From Antedon mediterranea (Eukaryota; Echinodermata; Crinoidea; Comatulida; Antedonidae), in assembly GCF_964355755.1 (NCBI RefSeq), contig NC_092675.1, positions 16,133,312 to 16,197,311 of the forward strand: a stretch of DNA of 64,000 bases, read 5' to 3'. Each line of letters opens with the position of its first letter. Positions within the stretch are counted from its first letter, which is position 1. The notes under the pieces are model-generated. The model saw only the letters and a list, made by a program, of their open reading frames with translations, had not been told where the DNA came from and ran no database searches. Made by a program: the position numbers and the translations under genes. Shown piece after piece: positions 37,499-49,200 of this stretch.

Positions 37499-37617
37499 AA
37501 GCTCTCTCTACACTATCAAACTTTATGTGACAAGCCTATATATGACGTCATGTTATTACCATATTTGGCCACATCTCACTTTTTTGTCAAACTAATTTGA
37601 TAGTTTAGACAGAGCTT
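37499..37617. mobile_element. TA-type palindromic MITE (family 1), copy 4
   Basis: Flanked by TA on both sides (37497-37498 and 37618-37619). Ends AAGCTCTCTCTACACTATCA and GATAGTTTAGACAGAGCTT are near-perfect inverted repeats. The clean TA duplication makes this the best copy for defining family ends; TA duplication is typical of Tc1/mariner-type elements. Confidence 0.92.
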
Positions 37618-37619
37618 TA

Positions 37620-38387
37620 GTTTAGTTAGTTAAATACCACAACTACTTTCACATAAGTAAAACGCCACGTACTCAAGGTCACAAAAAAATAGTAAACATT
37701 TAATTGAAATCAAAGTAAGATTACTTTTATATTCAATTCATTAACTTCATCCTCGCTGCCTATTACGAATTAGGAATGATTTGATTTAGAATATTGCACA
37801 TTATCAAAATGATTAGTTATGTTATTACAGTACGATATATTATCTAAATAGGTAGTGTACTAGTATAAGTAGTAGTAGTCAAGATTTAGAAAACTGTTTT
37901 TTTTAGGTTTTTTGCTAAGCAAGTTCGATAGTTCAGACCACAAATTATCCGCAATGTTCATATACAGGGGCGGATTGTAATAAAGGTCTTAAGCCTGGTC
38001 TTATCCTTAAGCCAAAAATGAATCTCTTGGCGAGAGTGGTCTTATAATTAAGACCATTGCAATATGAAATCTAATCCCAAGACTATCAGCACCATTAGTC
38101 TTCAAAGATTCTAAGCCTCCTCTAGGTCTGTAACTGTAGTAATAGTTTATCTCTTTCTATATGCAAACTTAATTTCTTATAAACCTCATAATATATATTA
38201 TGTTTATTGCAAACTATTTTCGAAATAAATATATATGTTTCAAGGTTTGTCTCTCTTATTCAAGCACAGCCTAAGATCTGACTTACATTTATGGAATCAT
38301 ATTACAAAATTAATAATGTAATAGAAATCAATTTTATCCTACTTCGTTGACATTGGCCTATAAATGTACAGTAAAGCCAGGATAAAG
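37620..38387. other. intergenic AT-rich sequence
   Basis: Between convergent genes. No coding exon or clear repeat boundary recognised. Confidence 0.5.
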
Positions 38388-38536
38388 GGCCAATTTACAC
38401 AGACGAACGTGGTTTCCTCACATACGATCTGTATCTATCCTGAGCGGAAACTGCCCGTCCGCTCTGCAGTGTATGTAAATGGTCATAAGGAATAACATAG
38501 ATTCTATATTATTATTATTATCTGTGTACATTGGCC
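38388..38536. mobile_element. MITE family 2, copy 2
   Basis: Ends GGCCAATTTACACAGACGAA and GTACATTGGCC are inverted. The interior carries CATAAGGAATAACATAGATT, the reverse complement of a diagnostic word in the 35.7-kb copy. The copy is internally shortened. Confidence 0.75.
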
Positions 38537-40101
38537 TTAAGGGGACAACTTTGGTCTGAATAGAGGTAAGGGTTGGCCAAACATAAATAACCCCTCGTTA
38601 GTTGTTTGGAGGAAGATGTCGCCTTAATAGGGGTGTGCCCTAAATATGGATTCCTGAAGGAGGGGTTTTACTTCAACAATATATAATTTCATAACATTCG
38701 ATTCGTTTATGTAATAATAAACCATCCTGTATTACTGGCAAGTTGCTCACTGTATGAAATAAAAATTAAAAATAATCATAATTATCTTTAAAATTATTTC
38801 TTCTGATAATGAAATAATGTGAGACAGATAACTTCATCTTAAGTACATAACCGTATATGGAATAATAACAGAGTAAACTTCATCATGAGTTGAATAACAA
38901 ACGTGATTGGAATATCTACACTATACTAATTCTGCAATATAATTCTTAATTTAAATCATGTAGCACTGTAATTGGTATCTGCATTATACAATTGTGTAAT
39001 ACATTTCATATACATTACATCTACAGTATTATATTATATACAGTACAGTACTTAAACGTAGTGAATCAAAAACAATGCAAACAAATTGCACTAAATGAGA
39101 TACCGTACAGTATACTGTATTTATCTAAATGAATATTTAAAATGTAAATAACGTAGTAGTATCAATTTTAAAGAATTCAAAATTACTTCATGAATCCGTT
39201 TTTTTAATCATGAGATAAGACATAAGTATTGTTGAATTCATGTGTTTTTAAAACAATTGATAAACTTAGCTAGCACCAGTTAAAGAAAAAGCGATTTTAC
39301 CACCAAAAAAAAAAATAAAACCAGCACTGTAGAAAATGATAGAATAGGGAGTTTTTCGATTTGTGGCAACCTAGGAACTAGCTAATCTTTGGCAGTAAAC
39401 ATTAATGTTAAACTTTATGTAATCATTCTGTGATTTAAATGCAAATACTGTAATCTTAAAAGTAACTTAACATGGCAAATTGTAATTCAATAATAAAAAA
39501 AATGTCTTATTTTAAATATATTATTATTTGAATGAATCTAAAGGAGGGATTTATTTAATAATTTCAAACTTAATATAATTATTACTGATTTCAAATTTTA
39601 ACTTCTAAAACTGTGCATTTATGCATAAAATGCAAGTAATTATTATTTAACATTCTCTAAACACGATAGCTTATTTCACCAATATTTGGTGTTATTCTAC
39701 AAGACTGTGTTGACGTACATCATATTGTTAATATGTCACAGTAAAAACAGTCCTGACTTTATAAAGTTTGGGTTCGAATCATGATTTCCTAAGCTTATAA
39801 TTATGTCTTTGTGAGCTGGCAAGGAATACATTCCTACATATTCATTATTATTAATTTAAAAAAATCTCCGTATTCATTTAACACTTTAAAAATATTATAG
39901 TTTATATATTATTTGTTTATATGCTTCTTAACAAAGTAAAAATGTACAAATAATTTAAACACTTCTATACTGTTTTTCAACAAAATTATGGCACTTACTG
40001 TCTTTTCTCACATACAACTAGAGTATGTGAGAAAACCAATGATGTACCAATACCCAGAGGCTGAGCTCAAATGTCTTCAAATATCATCAGTTGAATTTCC
40101 A
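38537..40101. other. intergenic AT-rich sequence downstream of LMBRD2
   Basis: No gene recognised. It should contain the remainder of the LMBRD2 3' UTR (minus strand) towards 40101; the transcript end is not definable from sequence. Confidence 0.4.
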
Positions 40102-40257
40102 AAGCCCTGTCTACACTAGCAAACCTTTTGTGACAAAAAATGTGCTCATATATGGACATGATGATGTCATCTCACTACCATTTTTCGACATATCACCACC
40201 ATTTGTGGGCACATCACACTTTTTTTGTCAAACTAGTTGATAGTGAAGACAGAGCTT
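40102..40257. mobile_element. TA-type MITE (family 1), copy 5, at the LMBRD2 stop codon
   Basis: Ends AAGCCCTGTCTACACTAGC and GATAGTGAAGACAGAGCTT. The right flanking TA is intact (40258-40259), while the left position reads CA, probably a mutated TA. On the minus strand the LMBRD2 stop TAA uses the flanking TA plus the first base of the MITE. The element forms the start of the LMBRD2 3' UTR. Confidence 0.9.
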
Positions 40258-43200
40258 TAGATATCATCAAATATTCCACGTGGTTTGCTTTTATGACTGT
40301 AACGACCAACACCATTTGATCGTTCATTTTTACCGCCTCCCGATGAGTACCCACTAAGCTCGTCTGTGAATTCGGCAACTGTGTCCTCATTGAAGTCAAT
40401 CGGTTCGTCCTGTCGTAAAAGTTCCACATGGTCGTCACATTTTGGCATTCTTGAATATTTTGCTGAATTCAATAAATTTAAAATTATTAACAGGTAATCT
40501 CATGATATAAAGTATCTTTCACATCTGCATCGGCATGGTACCGGTGCAAGAATCGAACATCAATGCACATCGATTGGTGCGTCATTAAAACTAAAACATT
40601 GATGTTCAATTTGATTTTCAGCGAGACTGTTGGAACAGGTGTGAAAGACCAGTTTAGAAAGCCCTTATTTAAATATTTATTCTTCAATGTTTAGGGCTGA
40701 ACTATATTTTACTTTATTTATGTTTACAATGTTTATAACTTATTTTTGGGTAAAAAAGAAAGAAAGAAATGTATATAAAAAGCAAATGGTTACAGTGCCT
40801 GATTAAAGACCCCTTCCCTGCAATTTTGGACGTTTTTTGGAAAATAATACATATATATCACTTTAAAAACATTAAACCATGTCATTCCTTGTCTTAAATG
40901 TACGTTTTATGGTAAATTATGATAAAAAGTGAGAAACAATGCACTACCTAAGTAGCTCGCGGCGATCGACCTCTCGTGGACGGTCTTAGGCCTAGCCTAG
41001 CTAGGCTTAGTTTTGTAGGCCTAGCTGGTAAACATCGGTAACGTACGAACATCGTACGCTAGCTATATACCTAGCCCGACGTTGTATAGTTGCTGCATTA
41101 ATTGTCTTTCTATTTTTGACAGACTCCGTTGATACAAATTGGGGAAAACCCGGTATTTTCGCTGAAAAGTTAGGAGTCTTCCATTTGTTTTGGCCTCACG
41201 ATCGATCGAAAAGTGGGCGAATTACAGGTGAAAAACAAAAATATCAATCCGCGCGCAATGCATTTTGGGATTTATAGCGGGCCGCTATAATTATTAGAAT
41301 CGACTTATTTTTCACATTTTTAACCGTTTAAAGACGAAAAAAGTTATCGCAATAGGACCATATAGTATATTTTTACATTAAATATAGTTTGTGATCTTAA
41401 ATTAGATCTAAAAAACGTAGGGAAGAGGGCTTTAAACATTGAAGTTTCTTAATAGTTGGCCCTTCCAAGGTGAAACTAGACCCTACAGTACCTACCACTT
41501 TGAATTTTGTTAATTATTAATAAGTAATAAGGATAAAAACGTTACCTTTATTTGAAAATGAGCCGACACTGCCCCTACTTGTATCACTGTCACTGCCTGG
41601 GGCTCTAGGTCTACGTGTGTAATTATCTGCTTTTTGTTGATATTTTTCTTGGAAATTTTTTCGCCTCAGCTCACCATCTAATGATCTTCTCTGTTTACGT
41701 CGTTCTATAAAATCAACAACATAACAATATAAAAAATAACTGGAACTGGAAAAACTTTTCTCCAGCAGCACTGCAAACAGTTGAAAAAAAAACCAACTAA
41801 ATAAAGTCTAAAATAAAGATTAATTTTATACCTCTTTTGATTAACTCTCGACCCTCAGAAACGTAATCAGTCGTCATATCTCCTTCACCCACAAATTGCT
41901 GAAAGCCGAGACAAGATAAACAGCGCCCTCCTAAGTTGAAAAATGTAGCAATACACAAAAGCAGTATTGTGATTGGGTAGTAAATGTAAAAGCCATTCTC
42001 AAGAAGAGGTAGTACATCGAGATGTCGGCCCATTATCTGTAAAAACAAGTTAATCGGTAATTACTGTAGTTATTCAGTTTTTTTAGTTAAATCAGATATA
42101 TGAAAACAGTACATTTAATACTTACACAAGTGGACATCACGTTATACAGTTCTTAAGTTTGGTGTACCAGCTTGTATTATACAGAAAGGGTAGGGGGGGG
42201 GGGGGGGTTCTATCTACAAAAGGGATTTTTTTCCCACAAAAAGAGCACAAATTGTCAAAAGCTAGGTTAAACATATCATCACTTCACAACACCCCTGCCC
42301 CCTAACCCTACCCCCAGGGGTACAAGCTTAATGTATGTGGATTATAATATAGATAAAAGGAAAAAACTCACTGATGTGTAAGATGTTTCTATCATGTTAT
42401 TTTCTCCTGTTACATGCCCATCAAGATGAATAAGGCCAAGGAAGTTGAGACATAATGGAGGAGTCAAGCGACACAACATCCTAAATAATAGATTAATATT
42501 TGAAAAGTTTTACCATGCTTTTAACAAAGCTAATGATGAAAAATTCATATCTTATATACAAAAGAAAATGAAAAAACTTTGGGGGTTTTTATTTAATTTT
42601 ACAGTACTTATTTGATTTTTTGGAAATGTAATTTTCTAAACCTAAATTATGTTTATTTTAGGTGATTCAGTATCTATTGCATAGTTGTGATTATTGCCAA
42701 AGGGGAACTGGATTTGGTACTAACATCATAAATAATGGATTAATATTTGAATAGTTTTATATCTTTTACCAAAGCTAGTGATGTGAGCAATCAATATCCT
42801 ACACGAAAGAGAATAAAAAAGCTTTAGAAGGCTTTTAATTTATTTTAAAGTACTTATTTATATGTTTTTTTTTAATTCATTTTCTAAATCCAAATTATGT
42901 TTTTTTTTAAATAGTTTTATCATACTTTTACCAAAGCTAATGATGTGAACAATCAATACCATATATATACAAAAGAGAATAAAAAAGATTTTTAATTAAT
43001 TTTACAGTACTTATTTGTTTGATTTTTTGCAAATGTAATTTTCTAAACCCAAATTATGTTTATTTTAAATGATTCAGTATCTATTGCATATTAGATTATT
43101 ACCAAAAGGTGGACTGGATTACGTGCTTTCCTATTTAAATTGTGGTGTACTAAATTTACATACAGGGAAAATTAAAGAGGCCATATTAACACAGGAACTG

Positions 43201-46200
43201 AATTCACTACATACATTCCACAAAAGAGGAGGCTATTTTCATCTGTCTGATGGTGAGGAGCTAGGTAGTAGAAATTGAAGATTCTTATCTTGAAAACAGT
43301 GTAGTAGGAACAGACACATAAATATGTGATGATAATGCAACAAGCCAGCTGTTAAAAAATGGAAAAAAATTATTGAGAAATACATTGTGTGTGTGGACAA
43401 GGCTCAAGAACATATTACACAGACTAATAGTAACGGTAATAAAAATATAGCATCTACAGGATGTTATTCCTTATGACCATTTACACACATAGGCGGTTTA
43501 CTCTCAGGATACAGTAGATACAGATTCTATGTGGGACAAGCTACACATTTTTTCCGCTTACCGTTACAGTTCATCTGTGTAAATTTTTTCTGTACTAAGA
43601 GCATAAATGAGTTTGGTGGGAAAATGAGCTAATAAATAAATCACATTATAAAGCTTGATTGTGACTTTAAATGAATTCATAATTCTATACAGAGAGCGTT
43701 TAGAAATTAAATGTAGGTAGCTTCATGTTTCAGGAGCTCCAATTGTGACAGAAAAATGTGAAATTTTACCTCAATATAAATATAGTGATAATTCTGTTTT
43801 GCGATGTTGATAAAAACAGCAAACAAAGACAACACTGGGTCTTTACTGAAAAATGTCACTTCTGACCAAATGACCATGAAGGAGAAAATGACCAAGACAA
43901 CGGCTAAAACCTTGAGACAAACAGGTTCAACCACTATTTTCCAGTACCATTCGACTTTTGGTGTGCAGATGTGAGTAGCCCATCCTGTATATTGTGGCTG
44001 CAGTGAATGATGGAACTCTCTTTAAAAGAAAACACATTATTTTGAAAAAAAATAATTAAACTGACAAAAATAAAAAAATGTTCCAAAATATCGGGAGAAA
44101 ATTGCAATTTGTTGGAAGAGTGGGAGATGACTAAAAATATCGTTGGGAGGTCTGAATTGATGTCTTTACATCTCATCCAAAGGACGAGGCAAAGCGAGTA
44201 TAGTATCTTGCCTAAAGGAAGCAGGCAACATGTTAGTGATATCCCTTACCATTCCATCCTCTTTAATTTGTATAGAGTTTAGATTTAATTTAAATATGCA
44301 GGCACTAAGAAAACCTTAACCACCCAGTAATATACTGGAAAATAATTAATAATAATGAATGCAGCTTGTAATCAATGCAAAGTTGTGTCTTGACCTTACC
44401 AGGTACCCATTTGTACCCCTGGGTGGAGAGAGGAAAATTTAAGTAAAGTGTCTTGCCTACGGATACAGGCAATGCGGCGAGCATTGGATTTGAACACATG
44501 ACAACAAGATCAGTCCAAAACACTGCGCCACATGCCTTATTAATATATAAATGTTTAAAAAGGTGAACCTTGAGGCACATATTTCATTCTGTTGTATGTC
44601 TTCAAGTTTACAAGCTTTCTCCACCATCAAGTTCCACTGGGTTTCTGTCCTACGTTGGCTTAAAATTGCAGCAATGACTTTCTGGTGCAACTTCACAAGA
44701 TCTTTCTCTGATGGCATCTGGATTGCCCTTCTGTCATCATACTCTTGGAAGTCATCCAGGTGCTTGCTTAGAGAGTCTTGGAAGGCATCAGGACATTTCT
44801 CTATAATGGTGTTTACATGTTTACGTAGAGGATGGTTATAACGAATGACATCAGAGGCTTTTCTTATATCCTTCGAGAAAAAAACTATTAATCATTATTT
44901 TGAAATTCAAAAATATTGAATTGTTCTTTGTTTCCTATCAAGAATGTCATCATCTGACATAACTAACTTGTTATGTCCTAAAAACACTGAATTAAAAATA
45001 TTTATTAATAATATAAATGTTATTATTAAACCTTATTTCAACAGATTAAACATAGTTCATTGGTTCTCTTCCTGCAAAAAGCCAAGGAAACCCTAAATAG
45101 ATTACATTAATAGAGATAACCTGATCTTCTGTTAGATAGCCGTGACCTGCAAATTTGGCTCTATGGTGGATGAAATTGGTGTTGTTATATCGTATATTCC
45201 AGTGTTTGTTTTATGCTAATACCACAAATTATTATGTAATGATGGTTTAGGAATTTTATTTAAAAAGCATAGATATAAATTACGTTAATTATTACAAGAA
45301 AATAAACTCTAAAAACCCCAAAATTCAACTCAATATTTACCTCAAGAATATCTTCCAGTTCTTCATCAGCTTCAGATTTTTCTGTGCTAAGCTTCGCAAC
45401 TTGAAAATAAGTATGGTTCAGTAAGTAGCTTTTACTTGATTCTGCCCAGTATTTCCTAGGTACTTCAACCAAGCCATACCCTAACAGAAGAACCAGCAAC
45501 AATAATCCCCAAGTATTGCTTGCAGTTATTCCAATAACTTGTAATTGGGCTCTAAAAGAAACATAGAATAGAAAGAATATTTAGGTGATCATTTAGAATA
45601 AAATGATCACCTATTGTTATTGTATGAAATCTTTATTTTTTTTCTTTCTGTACACTTTTTGTGTAACAAATATCTCAAAAAGTTGAATAACAATGATCAC
45701 AAAAATTTCACAATGTCTTTCAAATACTTTAACTTAGCCATAATAAGCTTTTCAGCGTGATCACTGATCCGTGACGTCACGTATACGCCATTTTGTGAAA
45801 TCACATTATCAATCATATATCCATAATTCATTATCACATATTTATGAAATTCACTACACGTAAACTTCAGGTCAAGGGTAAAAATATTAGCAAATAAAAA
45901 CGCGTGCGCACGTACGGTCATGCGCGTGAAATCGCGCATTAAAAATTTAAAAAGCTCAAAATTACGTTTTAATCAATTTAGAGCATGAATTACTGTAGGC
46001 CATTTGCGTGTTTCAAAAAATTACTGCGCAAAAAAATTATTTTGCGCGCGCGATACTTACAAAGTGTAAAAATTGCAATTTTTTATACAAATCGCATTCT
46101 ACTCACCATCCTTAGTACATTCACCAAATTTGAGTCAGTTTCGACTTAAAATAACGGTATACGAGCAGGTTAAAAATATCAAAATGCGCAAATTAATTGC

Positions 46201-49200
46201 ATCAAAGTGATGAAAATGGTGAAAAATAAGGCCTTTTTAAAATGAATATAACTCTTCAGAATGGCAGGTGACCCCAATTTTTTAAAGTTATTCGGGAAGC
46301 CATTGGGTTGTAGATACATATTCATGTACACATTAGACGTACAAAATGGTATGACGTCATCAAATGGCCACTTCAATTTAAAAATTAGTAATTTTTATCT
46401 TTTTGTATGGGTTTTCACATTCAATAGAGCGCATCTCCGTTATTTTAGCTCGATTTTCGGAGAAGTTTTAGTATGTGCTTGCTCAATTAATTATCTTTCT
46501 CAGGAGTTGTCAATATTTTTTTTTTGATGACATCATCACGCGTAAAAACTTGAATAATGTAGGTCGTGTAATTTCAGCTACACCTTACATTTGAATATAT
46601 TATAGCTCTTCAGAATTAAAGGTGACCTTGAAGATTATAACTTATTTTGAAAGCTGATGAAATGTAGATATGAATTAATATAAAAATTAAGCCTATCGGA
46701 TGTTGTGATGTTATCATATGGCCAGTTGAAGTTAAAACGTTGTTTTTAAATTTCTTTAGTCGAAGTTATACAAATTTCAAAGAGCGCGCATTGCGCTTCT
46801 ACGTGTCAAATTCTCTTCCAATCCTTATATTTATTTGCTCAATTCATTATCTTTCGAAATTGTCATCTTCGAGTTTATTTTGATAATTCCATCATACCGA
46901 AAAATTTGAACATGATGTGGGTCCAGTAATTTCACCTATGCTACACTGTATATAGATACAGTATATACTGTACATAATAGGTACAACTCAGCACTATAAG
47001 TGTATATGCATCATGTCATAGGATGGCGTACATCAGCTTTTTACGATCGTATGTTAACGTACGTGCATGTTTAAAAAATGTTAATTTCATTAAAATGATA
47101 AAAATGATCACCTATAATTCGTCAAAGTGACGAATTAAATTCTAGTGTTATTTTTAGTATTGTTTCACATAGAACACCAAGATGCAGATGTCCCAACTTG
47201 AAAAAACTATATTTGAACTCGTCACTATAGACGAGTTAGGTTATCCGCATCGTATGCATGTCATACGTTAGAAAATAAATTGATTGGAATGATGAAAATA
47301 AGTGACCAAAGTTATTCACGCTTTTGCACATGATGACATAATAAAAATTTTAAACAAGGTAAATTATGAGAAAGATAATTGATTGACCTAGACAATATAA
47401 AAATATGGGGGAAAATGGAATATGGATAAGTGGAGCTTATTTAAGTGGCGCTCTATTAAATGTGATGAGATACGACGAAAGAGACAAAAATCCTATATTT
47501 TATATTCCGAGTGGCAATACGATGACGTCACAATGTCCAATTAGCCATATTGATGCATGATCCGATATCTACAACTCATCAACTTCCAGAATATGTAAAC
47601 AAAAATAAAGTTCACCATGTAGTTTAAAAACTATGACTGACTGTTTAAAAAAAGGCATACTTTAGACGAATTTTTTAGTTTTTTCATCAAAAACGTGCGC
47701 AAATTGTCCAATTCGAAGTGCTCGTATGACGTGATTTTAAGTCGAAATTGTTTAAAAGTTGGTAAAATTACTAGAAAAGGCTAGAAAAACATAATTAACG
47801 CTTTTAGCGCTACGTGCACAGCGCGTGCGAAAAAGCTCGTGGACATTTTTACATGCATAAAATGACATGAAACGCGTAGAAAGTTGATTAGAAATTGATT
47901 TTTCGCATTTTGAAATTTTAAACGCGCATACGCGCCTAACTTTCTTTAAGACATGCCATTTTTTTTCCACAGAAAGTTAGCGCATGATATAAATTACACT
48001 TTTGCCAAGTTTCAATTTAAATTGTTTTGTTGTTTTCGATCTATGTTAAATACGCGAAATTCATAAAATCGTGCGCAACTTACGCTGCGTGACTCTGAAG
48101 TCATATAACAAAGTTTCTTGCACATCTACAGCTACAGGTCAAAGTTATACAATCTTTATGTTGGCTAGAATTAGAGATACGCTGCGAACAAAATTTGTGG
48201 AAAGAAAGAAGAATATAGAAAAAAAAAACTAGACATGAAACTCATCACTTTGACGAGTTAGTTATCCGCACGACAAACGCCACGTGCACGTCATACGTTG
48301 GAATATTGCACACAGAAAACTATTATGGCATTATGACCTGAACTGAAGAATATGATATGTTGTTATTGCTGAATATTCTGTATTATATAACACCTAAATA
48401 AATTCCTGTCATTTGATTGGACGAATGTGGGTCACATGGCGTGCAATAGTACGCACTATTCAACGATTGTTAAATAGTACTTTTTGAAACATTTTTGTGT
48501 ACGAAAAAAAAAACGTCTCGCGGATGAAAAAAAATCTAGTACACAAATTATCCTATGATATGGCTATGTACTGTGAAATACAACAGCGCCACCTGTCGTC
48601 TGGTCTGAGTTTCATTTGTAAACACCACCGCGAGATATGCAACAGCAGCAGATATTTGTGTACGATTTGGACATTATGTACTAATTTCATTCAAAAAGGC
48701 ATTTAAATTAGCTTTAGATCGTTTTTAGGATTTTGATTAATTAATGGGGACATCCCTACAGGACGTGGAATTGTTGGAAAAACCATAATTAGCTTAGATA
48801 AGTTCCAATTGTCTGTCGAAGTTTTGCCTTTCAGCCAAGCTAGTACTAGGCTACTAGGTCTAGCCTAGGCCATGCTAGTATTAGGCTTAGCCTAGGCGTT
48901 TTAGCCTTGCTAGGCCTAGGATTGTTTGGTCGTTTGTTGACATAATTAACACAAAAGTAGGTGTGTTTACGAAATCCATATAAATATAACATTTAATATA
49001 AAATTATTTAAAACGAAATGTTACTGTTTTTAATCAATGTGTGTGAATGAAATGTAGTAAACTTTGGCTAGGGCTACCTTTTATTTGATTCAAATAACTA
49101 GAATTTATTTAGATGTTATATAAAACAAATAATGAATGTTTTGTATTCGTGTAATGGTACAAATAATGGCACTTGGTGAATGATGAAAGGTTATATTTCA

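Noticed and set aside
46261-46527. 88-codon plus-strand frame in LMBRD2 intron 3
   Set aside because: Lies in a dispersed repeat block, with no known domain and no splice context.
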